49,420 nucleotides of DNA. It comes from JAHEJA01 sp965657215. GTDB taxonomy: Bacteria; Pseudomonadota; Alphaproteobacteria; Rhodobacterales; Rhodobacteraceae. The translations under genes were made by a program, and so were the position numbers. The notes below the pieces were generated by a model. It had not been told where the DNA came from, made no database searches, and saw nothing but the letters and a program-made list of their open reading frames with translations. The DNA lies in assembly GCA_965657215.1 (NCBI GenBank), contig CBFHNR010000018.1:1-49420 (forward strand). The letters are read 5' to 3'. Position 1 is the stretch's first letter. The number at the start of each line of letters is the position of its first letter. Positions 34,385 through 42,642 of this stretch are shown here, piece after piece.

Positions 34385-34933
34385 GTGACAGACCACCCTG
34401 CAAATAACCAGACATGGGTTCGGTATATTACGTCAGTACGCGACACCCAAGACGTTGACAGTTTTGAACAGCTCTTCAATCACTTTGCGCCCCGCATAAA
34501 ATCGTTTCTCATGCGATCCGGCGCTGATGCCACAATGGCCGAAGAATGCGCTCAGGATGTTATGGCAACCGTTTGGCACAAATCGCATTTGTTTGATCCA
34601 GCCCGCGCAAGCGTCTCAACTTGGATTTTTACAATCGCTCGAAACAAACGCATTGATGCTCTTCGCAAGCAACGTCAGCCACAACCAGAAGACCTCTACT
34701 GGATGGAAGACCATGAACCAGATCACGAAGCGGTTCTAGGACTTCAACAGGAGGCTGAACAGTTGAAAGAAGCCGTGTCAAATTTGCCTGAAAAACAACG
34801 CCTTCTGGTCGAGCAAGCCTATTTTGGTGATCTTTCACATAGTGAAATTGCAAAAAAAACTGGCCTACCTCTGGGCACAATCAAATCGCGTATTAGATTA
34901 GCCCTAGACAGGCTGCGCCACACAATGAAGTAA
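34385..34933 (+). CDS. rpoE: ECF sigma factor RpoE (ChrR-controlled)
   Basis: A 182-residue ECF sigma factor. Region 2 spans about residues 20-90 (QLFNHFAPRIKSFLMR and VSTWIFTIARNKRIDALRK). Region 4, from about residue 125, contains LPEKQRLLVEQAYFGDLSH and the helix-turn-helix AKKTGLPLGTIKSRIRLALDRL. The start is GTG at 34385. The chrR gene follows 11 bases later, the standard sigma/anti-sigma pairing. By analogy with Rhodobacter sphaeroides, it directs genes protecting against singlet oxygen, including the divergent UfaD-like operon. An in-frame 14-codon ATG-initiated reading frame ends one codon before the GTG. Confidence 0.93.
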   Translation: MTDHPANNQTWVRYITSVRDTQDVDSFEQLFNHFAPRIKSFLMRSGADATMAEECAQDVMATVWHKSHLFDPARASVSTWIFTIARNKRIDALRKQRQPQPEDLYWMEDHEPDHEAVLGLQQEAEQLKEAVSNLPEKQRLLVEQAYFGDLSHSEIAKKTGLPLGTIKSRIRLALDRLRHTMK

Positions 34934-34944
34934 AGACGAGAATT

Positions 34945-35589
34945 ATGACCACATCGATTAATCATCATCTGACTGAAGACCTGATTTCGGGGTATTCCTG
35001 TGGGTCTTTGCCAGAGGCCGTGAGCCTGGCTGTTGCGACGCACGTGTCCCTCTGTGATGAGTGCCGCGCCCGCTTGGAAAGCCATGACGCCTTGGGCGGG
35101 AGCCTACTTGAGACTGTTTCGACGGAAACCGTGGCGACTGGGTCATTTGCCCAAACAATGGCCAAGATCAAAGCCACACCAGATGTTCCAAAACAGCGCC
35201 CAGCTCCGTCAAACGTTCCGGCCCCGTTGCAAGATTATATTGGAACGCGCCTTGAGGACATCAAATGGCGCTCCATCGGTATGGGTGTCAAACAAGCGAT
35301 TTTGCCGACGTCTAAAGGTGCCACTGCGCGGGTTCTTTATATTCCTTCAGGAACGGCAGTCCCTGATCACGGACATAACGGTCTTGAGCTTACGTTGGTT
35401 CTTCAGGGCGCGTTTCGTGATGAAAGCGGTGAATTTGGTGTCGGAGACATCGAAGTTGCGAACGAAGAAACTGATCACACGCCCGTTGCTTTTGGGGATC
35501 AGGATTGCATTTGTCTAGCGGTCACGGACTCGCCTCTACGGTTCAAGAGTACATTCCACCGTGTGATTCAACCGTTCTTAAAAATCTAA
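34945..35589 (+). CDS. chrR: ChrR-family zinc-binding anti-sigma factor with cupin domain
   Basis: A 214-residue ChrR protein. The N-terminal anti-sigma domain has zinc ligands H33, C37 and C40 (HVSLCDEC) together with H7 or H8. The C-terminal cupin domain keeps HGHNGLE (two His and one Glu) and a later His in DHTPVAF, matching the metal-binding set of ChrR. It holds RpoE inactive in the cytoplasm and releases it when singlet oxygen or an oxidised product triggers ChrR turnover (family knowledge). It is co-transcribed with rpoE. The 3' end overlaps the convergent phosphatase gene by 12 bases. Confidence 0.95.
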   Translation: MTTSINHHLTEDLISGYSCGSLPEAVSLAVATHVSLCDECRARLESHDALGGSLLETVSTETVATGSFAQTMAKIKATPDVPKQRPAPSNVPAPLQDYIGTRLEDIKWRSIGMGVKQAILPTSKGATARVLYIPSGTAVPDHGHNGLELTLVLQGAFRDESGEFGVGDIEVANEETDHTPVAFGDQDCICLAVTDSPLRFKSTFHRVIQPFLKI

Positions 35590-36351
35590 AGCTGTTAAGA
35601 ATTGCTGATGCAGTTCAGGCCCCGCAACCAAAATACCCTTGGTTTGCGGGTGGTGTGAGTTGAACCGCAACTCGTGACCCCTTGCATCGCTCACTTTGGC
35701 ACCTGCTTCTTGAGCAATCAAAGCCCCTGCGCAAATGTCCCATTCCCATGTCGGCCGTAGAGTTAACATTGCATCGAATTTACCTTGGGCAACCGCGGCA
35801 ATGCGATACGCCAAAGACGGCCGATAGTGCCGTTTGAAACTGGGGACAATCCCGCCTTTCCACCGTGCAGGCTCTTCTATCGGGCGCGCACCTAACACAG
35901 TCGCCTGAGCAATGTCAGAAGCCTCGCTTATCGAGATAGGCTGCCCATTCAAAAAGGCACCGCACCCCAGCTCCGCTGAATACAGCAAATCACGAGCTGG
36001 CAGATAGATCACGCCATGCGTAACGATACCATTTTCAACAATCGCTAAGGAATGCGCCCAAGATTTTTCTTTGGCGATAAAGCTGCGAGTCCCATCAATT
36101 GGGTCCACAACAAACACTTTGTCGCGCTCTAATCGCGCATCGGAATCTTCGGTTTCTTCAGAAAGCCATCCATAGTCTGGCCGCTGATCACATAACCCCT
36201 CAAACAAAGCCATGTTGACCGCAAGATCAGCCTCGGTGACTGGACCTGCGCCATCTGGCTTGTGTTCTATGCCAAAGTCGGTTTGCCAATACTGTAGCGC
36301 AATATCGCCTGCGTCCTTGGCACATTGAATAAGAAGATCAAGATCCCGCAA
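35578..36351 (-). CDS. cysQ: Inositol monophosphatase / CysQ-type 3'(2'),5'-bisphosphate nucleotidase
   Basis: A 257-residue protein of the lithium-sensitive phosphatase family. It has the metal site DPIDGTRSF (about residues 82-90), an upstream SEETED acidic loop, and the C-terminal WEWDICAGALIAQEAGAKVSD. It probably dephosphorylates PAP/PAPS or inositol-type phosphates; CysQ is favoured but not proven. No ATG is available near the start, so a TTG at 36351 is assumed. The reading frame begins inside the 3' end of pmbA (14-base overlap), implying coupling. The 3' end overlaps chrR. Confidence 0.85.
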   Translation of the reverse strand: MRDLDLLIQCAKDAGDIALQYWQTDFGIEHKPDGAGPVTEADLAVNMALFEGLCDQRPDYGWLSEETEDSDARLERDKVFVVDPIDGTRSFIAKEKSWAHSLAIVENGIVTHGVIYLPARDLLYSAELGCGAFLNGQPISISEASDIAQATVLGARPIEEPARWKGGIVPSFKRHYRPSLAYRIAAVAQGKFDAMLTLRPTWEWDICAGALIAQEAGAKVSDARGHELRFNSHHPQTKGILVAGPELHQQFLTALDF

Positions 36352-37693
36352 GGGTCATTCCATCGACCAATAACGACGGAACGACCGTCGATAAATGTGC
36401 TCTTGCATCATTTGCTGGAACCAAGCGTTTCAACATATCGATCAAGTTCCCAGCAATTGTAACGCCGCTCACAGGATATTGAAGTTCTCCATTTTCCACC
36501 CAAAATCCAGCGGCCCCACGCGAATAATCACCCGTTGTGGAATTGATTGTCGAGCCAATCATTGACGTCACCAAAAAGCCAGTCCCCATATCGCGCAACA
36601 TATCCTGATGACCCGTGCTACCCTGTGTCAGCGCAACATTCCAAGACGCAGGCGACGGCGGTCCACTAATCCCGCGCGCCGCATTGCCAGTTGGCGCCAT
36701 GTTCAATTTGCGCGCCGAGGCCAAATCCAAAGTCCATCCTGTCAATATACCGTTTTCAACAATAGCTCGGCGTTGGGTTGGCAATCCTTCGCCATCAAAG
36801 GGACGGGATCCATTGGCCCGAGGGCGATGCGGGTCCTCAATCAAGGACAGCTCTGATGGCAAAATTTGCTGCCCTAACAAATCCTTGGCCCATGTTGACC
36901 CACGTACCACTGATGCACCATTCACAGCCCCCAAGAGATGGCCAATCAAGCTCGATGAGATACGTTCGTCAAATAGAACGGGGTACACCCCTGTTTTTGG
37001 CTTTTGTGGGTTCAGGCGTTGAATAGCCCGCTCTCCCGCGGAACGACCAATGTCCTCTGCAGACCGAAGATCAGAGGCAAATATACGCGTATCGCCATCA
37101 TAATCTCGCTCCATCGCCACGCCTTCACCAGCGATAGCCACACAAGACAGGGACGTATGCGTGCGGCGATAGCCTCCTGAAAATCCGTTTGATGTGGCAA
37201 TATGCACTTCTCGCTCTTCATACCCGCTCCCGGCTGCTTGAACCTGTGTCACGCCTTTAATCGACGCCGCTGCACTCTCGGCCTCTTTTGCAATAGCTTC
37301 TAGTTCAGAGGGGTCAGGCTCCGACGCTGTGTCATACATTTCAAGCTTGCTCACATCCAAATCAGGGGCAAACATGTCAGGATCCGCCAAACCAGAATAG
37401 CGATCTTCAGGTGCCTCTTTCGCCATAGCAACAGCACGTTCGGCCATGCGCTCTAACGTCATTGGTTTGATATCAGAGCCTGACACGATGGCCTGACGAT
37501 CCCCGATGAAAACACGCAACCCAATATCAACACCCTCTGAGCGCTCAGCATGTTCTAACTTATGCTCCCGCACCTCTATCGACAGCGATGTCCCGCGCAA
37601 TGCAATGGCATCCGCACTATCTGCCCCTGCTTTTTTAGCAGCAGACAGCATGTGTTCCGTCAAAGCCGTTAATGAATTTTGATTTTGTTTCAT
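36338..37693 (-). CDS. pmbA: TldD/PmbA family metalloprotease-related protein (TldE type)
   Basis: Starting at ATG 37693 the protein has about 451 residues. It matches the PmbA/TldE subfamily, with N-terminal SIEVREHKLEHAERSEGVDIGLRVF, central RRTHTSLSCVAIAGEG and C-terminal GDYSRGAAGFWVENGEL followed by PVSGVTIAGNLIDML. TldE pairs with TldD in a protease that matures peptides such as microcins and acts on unfolded peptides. TldE lacks the metal-binding HExxxH of TldD, and no such motif is seen here. No tldD is in the window. The codon at 37702 is TTG, so ATG 37693 is preferred. Confidence 0.92.
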   Translation of the reverse strand: MKQNQNSLTALTEHMLSAAKKAGADSADAIALRGTSLSIEVREHKLEHAERSEGVDIGLRVFIGDRQAIVSGSDIKPMTLERMAERAVAMAKEAPEDRYSGLADPDMFAPDLDVSKLEMYDTASEPDPSELEAIAKEAESAAASIKGVTQVQAAGSGYEEREVHIATSNGFSGGYRRTHTSLSCVAIAGEGVAMERDYDGDTRIFASDLRSAEDIGRSAGERAIQRLNPQKPKTGVYPVLFDERISSSLIGHLLGAVNGASVVRGSTWAKDLLGQQILPSELSLIEDPHRPRANGSRPFDGEGLPTQRRAIVENGILTGWTLDLASARKLNMAPTGNAARGISGPPSPASWNVALTQGSTGHQDMLRDMGTGFLVTSMIGSTINSTTGDYSRGAAGFWVENGELQYPVSGVTIAGNLIDMLKRLVPANDARAHLSTVVPSLLVDGMTLAGS

Positions 37694-37818
37694 GGGGTCC
37701 AACTTCTTTTCGCGAAAACTTAGACAACCCTATGAACCAAGGCAAGCAAGTAAGCCCCCTGCAACAAAGAAATAAAGGGGTACTTGATTTATAACGCCAA
37801 AGACGCCAGTCTATTTCC

Positions 37819-38157
37819 ATGAATTCAATTACCCCGATCCATCCCACGTCAAAAGGCGAGGTTGTCTCTTTTCAAAGACCTGAATTCGCCCTGATCCTCT
37901 CTGTCTATGGTCGGATGGTGGCCGCAGGAGAATGGCGAGATTACAGTATTTCCGCCTTGAAAGATGTCGCCGTCTTTTCTGTGTTTCGGCGCACTGCTGA
38001 ACACCCTCTCTACAGGATTGAAAAGCGCCCAAAATTGCGTAACAAACAGGGGGAATACTGCGTTGTTGGCATGGATGGCCAAATATTGAAACGGGGTCAT
38101 GATCTCAGAACCGTTTTACGCGTTTTAGAAAGAAAGCTCATTCGCAGTATCGACTAA
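37819..38157 (+). CDS. DUF2794 domain-containing protein
   Basis: A 112-residue protein matching the alphaproteobacterial DUF2794 family by the segment FALILSVYGRMVAAGEWRDYSI (about residues 24-45, the most conserved part) and the following FSVFRRTAEHPLYRIEKRP. Function is unknown. It is divergent from pmbA and lies 77 bases before dnaE2. No clear ribosome binding site is visible before its ATG. The dnaE2 gene has its own SOS promoter, so this gene is probably a separate transcript. Confidence 0.9.
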   Translation: MNSITPIHPTSKGEVVSFQRPEFALILSVYGRMVAAGEWRDYSISALKDVAVFSVFRRTAEHPLYRIEKRPKLRNKQGEYCVVGMDGQILKRGHDLRTVLRVLERKLIRSID

Positions 38158-38198
38158 ATTAAGAACGGCAAATTTACGTCGATGGTCTGACTTTGGAT

Positions 38199-38234
38199 TC
38201 GACGAGAACAAAATAAGAACATATACTATGATTC
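38199..38234 (+). promoter_or_regulatory. LexA-controlled (SOS) promoter of dnaE2
   Basis: The direct repeat GAAC-AAAATAA-GAAC (38206-38220) is the alphaproteobacterial LexA box GAAC-N7-GAAC. It is followed immediately by a perfect -10 hexamer, TATACT (38222-38227). Seventeen bases upstream of that, TCGACG (38199-38204) matches 4 of 6 bases of the -35 consensus. The LexA box therefore lies between -35 and -10. The predicted transcription start falls at about 38234-38235, on or next to the ATG. Confidence 0.85.
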
Positions 38235-41086
38235 ATGTTTGTAGAGCTTTCGATCACATCCAATTTCACCTTTCTCACGGGGGCCTCACACCCTGAGGAA
38301 TTCGTGACGCGGGCGGCACTATCGGGGCTTCCGGCTATTGCCATTGCAGACGTAAATTCCGTCTCGGGCATCGTCCGCGCGCATACCGAAGCCAAGCGCA
38401 TTCAGCGCCTTGTCAACGAACGCAAGGCCTCACCACCCATGGGACCGCCGCGACCAAAACATATCCCCAAGCCCCCATCTGTAGATATCTACAATGTCCC
38501 GCGCCTTATTCCAGCCGCACGCATGCAATTCACAGATGGCATAGAGGTGACAGTCCTCCCCGAAAACCGCATCGGCTGGGCGAACCTATGCCGCCTCATT
38601 TCCAAGGGCCGCTTACGCAGCAGCAAAGGCAGCTGCACTGTGCATCTCTCCGATTTATTCGACCACGGAAGCGATCTAACGCTGTTGCTTCACCCCCCTG
38701 CTGTGCTCCCTGAACAAGACGGCGCGGGCGAGTGGTGGCCAGCGGCGCAACGGGTGACGCGCCGCTTTACTGAGCAAAGCTATCTCGTTCTCTCCCCAAC
38801 CTATAACGGCGAAGATCAAACGCGCTTTGACACCTTGACCGATTGGGCGAAAACGCTCGGCATCCCAACAATCGCAAGCGCCCGCCCCCTCATGCACCAT
38901 AGCCGACGACGCAAACTGGCCGATGTTGTAACGGCTATCCGCACAGGCACACGCATTGATGCCTTGGGATCACAAGCCATGGCAAATGGGGAACAACGCC
39001 TACGGTCTTATCCAGAAATGGCCCGCATTTTTCGCAATCACCCAGAGGCACTTGCCCGAACGATCACAATCGCCCAACGCGTGACCTTTTCACTAGATGA
39101 ATTACGATATGAATACCCCTCCGAATTAACCAACGGTGAAACAGCGTCTGAACGGTTAAGGCGCCTCGCTTATGAGGGGTTGCAATGGCGCTATCCCTAT
39201 GGCGCCTCTCAACGGGTAACTGAGTTGTTGGAACACGAACTCGCCCTTATTCAAAAACTAAAATACGAACCTTATTTCCTAACCGTACGTGATATCGTGG
39301 CCTTTGCACGGCACCGTAATATTCTCTGCCAAGGGCGTGGATCGGCGGCGAACTCTGTTGTCTGCTATTGTCTTGGCATCACCTCCGTGAGCCCTGAAAT
39401 CGGCACAATGGTATTTGAACGTTTCGTATCTGAGGCCCGAGATGAACCCCCTGACATCGATGTAGACTTTGAACATGAGCGCCGCGAAGAAGTCATCCAA
39501 CACATTTATGATCGCTACGGCCGTCACCGCGCAGGGCTATGCGCAACTGTGATCCATTACCGTGGGAAACGCGCAATCCGCGAAGTTGGGGCGGCAATGG
39601 GATTAACCCAAGATACCATTAGCGCACTGTCATCACAGCTCTGGGGGTTCTTTAGCTCAAAGGGCATCGAAGAGGACCGCATGCGCGAAATTGGTCTCAA
39701 CCCCGATGATCGCCATCTGCGCCAAACTCTTGAGCTTATTTATGAAATCATTGGCTTTCCACGCCACCTCAGCCAACATGTTGGCGGCTTTATCATTACC
39801 GAAGGGCGCTTGGATGAATTAGTCCCCATCGAAAACGCAACGATGGAGGACCGCACCGTCATTTGTTGGGACAAGGATGACATAGATGCCCTCGGCATTC
39901 TCAAAGTGGACGTTCTTTCCCTTGGTATGCTGACCTGTATCCGCAAAAGCTTTGATTTGCTGCAAACCTATATTGGCGAAGACTATACTCTGGCGACCCT
40001 ACCACCAGAGGATCCTGTGGTCTATGACATGCTCTGCAAAGCCGATAGCATTGGGGTCTTTCAGGTTGAAAGTCGCGCGCAAATGAATTTCCTCCCGCGC
40101 ATGCGACCCCGATGCTTTTATGATCTCGTCATCGAAGTCGCCATCATCCGCCCTGGCCCAATCCAAGGCGATATGGTTCACCCCTACATTAGACGTCGCA
40201 ACGGCGAAGAGCCTGTGAGCTTTCCCTCAGATGCCTTGGGCGAGGTCTTGGGCAAAACACTTGGCGTCCCCCTCTTTCAAGAACAAGCCATGCAAATTGC
40301 GATCATTGGGGCAGGCTTCACACCGGACGAAGCGGATCGCCTCAGGCGCTCGCTTGCAACGTTTAAGAAACATGGAAACGTAAGTGAATTTCATGACCGC
40401 TTTATCAAAGGCATGCGAAAGAATGGCTATGAGGATGATTTTGCCGAGCGGTGCTTTGCCCAAATCGAAGGGTTCGGGTCCTATGGGTTCCCTGAAAGCC
40501 ACGCCGCAAGCTTTGCCCTTTTGGTCTATGCAAGCGCGTGGATCAAATGCCACCACCCTGCCATTTTTGCATGCGCCCTCCTCAACTCACAGCCCATGGG
40601 GTTCTATGCGCCAGCACAAATTGTCCGAGATGCACGCGAACATGGCGTCACCGTCCGCCCTGTCTGTATAAACGAAAGCTTTTGGGACAACACAATCGAG
40701 TACGATGCAAACGGCCAGCTTGCCTTGCGACTTGGGTTTCGCCAAATAAAAGGCCTCCATGAAGAGGATGCACATTGGATCACCGCCGCGCGTGGAAATG
40801 GCTATCATTCCGTCGATGATGTTTGGCGACGCGCAGGTATTCCCCCCAAGCTCATTGCGCGACTGGCCGAAGCCGACGTCTTTGCCAGCCTTCGTATATC
40901 TCGGCGAACAGCCCTATGGGACGCCAAAGCGATTACAGCGGCAAAACCATTGCCTTTGTTTGCAAATGATATGGACGGCGAAGCTATATTTGAACCTGAT
41001 GCCAATCTCCCCCAAATGAGCCTCGGCGAAGAGGTCGTAGAAGATTACATTGCCCTGCGCCTCAGCCTAAAGGCACACCCAATGAG
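38235..41086 (+). CDS. dnaE2: Error-prone DNA polymerase DnaE2 (ImuC), 3' end lost in assembly gap
   Basis: About 950 residues are visible before the N run; the family is usually 1050 or more, so the C-terminal part is missing. The N-terminal PHP domain starts FVELSITSNFTFLTGASHPEEF and has lost the usual HxH metal ligands, as in other DnaE2 proteins. The C-family catalytic motifs are present: PDIDVDFEHERRE (about residues 412-424) and ILKVDVLSLGML (about residues 555-566). It carries out mutagenic lesion bypass in the SOS response with ImuA and ImuB. Those genes are not adjacent here, although they usually form one cassette. The upstream LexA box supports SOS control. Confidence 0.95.
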
Positions 41087-41185
41087 NNNNNNNNNNNNNN
41101 NNNNNNNNNNNNNNNNNNNNNNNNNNNNNNNNNNNNNNNNNNNNNNNNNNNNNNNNNNNNNNNNNNNNNNNNNNNNNNNNNNNNN
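41087..41185. other. Assembly gap (99 N)
   Basis: A run of N between the convergent dnaE2 and quinone oxidoreductase genes. Both genes enter it incomplete: roughly 100 or more residues of DnaE2 and about 200 of the oxidoreductase are missing. If both genes are intact, the real gap is near 1 kb, not 99 bases. Reading frames that run through it are not real sequence. Confidence 0.98.
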
Positions 41186-41566
41186 GGTCTCTGGCAAACA
41201 GGCGGCTTGCTTCAAATCCAACCCTGTTGGAATCGGCAAACAATGCAGGGCCGGTGTCGCCACATATTCCGCATATCCCCCACCGGGGAGCAAGGCACAA
41301 ACCTGATCCCCCAGAGACACGTTATGAACCCCATCGCCAATGGCAACAATTTCACCTGATGCTTCTAGCCCTGGTAAGTCACTCGCGGTTGGAGGAGGAT
41401 TGTAGAGCCCAGCACGCTGCAACGCGTCGGGACGATTGACCCCGGCGTATGCAACCTTGATCACCACATCGCCATAACCTGGGACTGGAATGGGACGTTC
41501 GGTCGGAACAAGAACGTCGGGCCCCCCATGTTCGCGAATTTCAATTGCCTGCATCGTCTTGATCAT
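41186..41566 (-). CDS. NAD(P)H:quinone oxidoreductase (zinc-less MDR family), 3' part lost in gap
   Basis: Starting at ATG 41566, with AAAGG upstream, 127 residues remain before the gap; the family is about 325. The visible part is the N-terminal catalytic half of a quinone-oxidoreductase-like MDR protein: MQAIEIREHGGPDVLVP, VAYAGVNRPDALQRAG, PGLEASGEIVAIGDGV and LLPGGGYAEYV. The cofactor-binding Rossmann half is missing. It lies 23 bases after coq9 on the same strand, probably one operon, which fits a link to quinone metabolism. Single-electron reduction of quinones is family knowledge. Confidence 0.88.
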
Positions 41567-41589
41567 GATGTACCTTTTTCTTGTAGTAT

Positions 41590-42273
41590 CTATTGCCCTG
41601 GCAGCTTGGGCCGAGATGAGGGTGAGGGAGCTTTGACCTTTGAAAACAGCCATTGCGGACCAGACAAGAGCGCTTTGGTCAATGGATTGGCATTCGCCTG
41701 TGATTTCACTTTTTCGAATTGCATGACGTTTTCAATACGACGGTCTAGGAAATCCCAAGTTGGTTGATTGTCAAAACTGTCATCCCCCAACCAATAGAGA
41801 ACAGTCGATGCGTAGACGGCACTTAACGTTGCTCTCTTGGAATACCAATTGATGTCTTCGGACGTATCCCCAAGTGTTGACCAAATCAGATCACTGGTTC
41901 CCCAAATCAGCTTTGCACCATCCGCTGCATGTTGGGGGAGCGAAAACAAGGTTGTCCCACGGCGCACAGCTTCCTTGTCGGCAACAGCCTCTAAACGCAG
42001 CCGAACGGCGAGCGCGACACGGTCGCGGAATTTGTAGGAGCCAAGGTCCAACTCCTTGAGACGGGATACCATGTCTGCGTCCCCTGCGCGGTGAAACGCA
42101 ATGGCAAGCTCTATGGCGCCACGAGGAAACAACAAGCGCGACATCGATTCGTCTACGCCTGCATCGATACAAGCGGCTTTGAAGGTTTCATCGCTCCATC
42201 CATCAAACGCGACATGCAGTAAAGCCGCGTCCAAAAGTTTGGATTTCATGTCTGTTTGTGCCTCGGTGCTCAT
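41590..42273 (-). CDS. coq9: COQ9 family ubiquinone biosynthesis protein
   Basis: A 227-residue protein matching COQ9. It has an N-terminal TetR-like helical part (LLDAALLHVAFDGWSDETF) and the C-terminal lipid-binding domain containing DLIWSTLGDTSEDINWYSKRATLSAVYASTVLYWLGD (written in two parts in the protein, about residues 128-164). COQ9 binds isoprenoid lipid and presents quinone intermediates to COQ7 at the membrane. GAGAGGA precedes the ATG. The quinone oxidoreductase follows on the same strand, and rpsU is divergent. Confidence 0.94.
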   Translation of the reverse strand: MSTEAQTDMKSKLLDAALLHVAFDGWSDETFKAACIDAGVDESMSRLLFPRGAIELAIAFHRAGDADMVSRLKELDLGSYKFRDRVALAVRLRLEAVADKEAVRRGTTLFSLPQHAADGAKLIWGTSDLIWSTLGDTSEDINWYSKRATLSAVYASTVLYWLGDDSFDNQPTWDFLDRRIENVMQFEKVKSQANANPLTKALLSGPQWLFSKVKAPSPSSRPKLPGQ

Positions 42274-42380
42274 AAATTTGTCCTCTCACTCCTACTACTA
42301 GACAAAATAGGGCGAACTTGCTATAGCGCCACTTCCTGCAATCTATTGCAACTTTAAACTAGGAAGGTGGTGACAACCAC

Positions 42381-42587
42381 ATGCAGGTTAGTGTTCGTGA
42401 CAATAATGTCGATCAGGCGCTTCGTGCCCTGAAGAAAAAGCTACAACGCGAAGGCGTATTCCGCGAAATGAAGCTCAAGCAACATTTCGAGAAACCGTCG
42501 ATCAAAAAAGCGCGCGAAAAAGCTGAAGCGATCCGCCGTGCCCGTAAATTGGCGCGCAAGAAAGCACAACGCGAAGGTATGCTCTAA
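42381..42587 (+). CDS. rpsU: 30S ribosomal protein S21
   Basis: A 68-residue, highly basic protein with the S21 pattern: MQVSVRDNNVDQALRALKKK at the start, then GVFREMKLKQHFEKPS and a Lys/Arg-rich C-terminal helix. It binds the small ribosomal subunit near the anti-Shine-Dalgarno region. It stands alone with its own terminator, divergent from coq9 (107-base gap). Confidence 0.97.
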   Translation: MQVSVRDNNVDQALRALKKKLQREGVFREMKLKQHFEKPSIKKAREKAEAIRRARKLARKKAQREGML

Positions 42588-42608
42588 GCACATCTTAATG
42601 CGAATTAA

Positions 42609-42642
42609 GAAACCCTCGTGCCTTTGGTTCGGGGGTTTTTTT
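42609..42642 (+). terminator. Rho-independent terminator after rpsU
   Basis: AACCCTCG (42611-42618) pairs with CGGGGGTT (42630-42637), including one G-U pair, followed by a run of T to 42642. It abuts the stop codon of the convergent Hint-domain gene at 42641-42643. Confidence 0.85.

Noticed and set aside
41045..41306. Reading frames that pass through the N run and join dnaE2 to downstream sequence
   Set aside because: The N bases carry no information. The segment after the gap is the antisense of a quinone oxidoreductase, so the joined proteins are artefacts.
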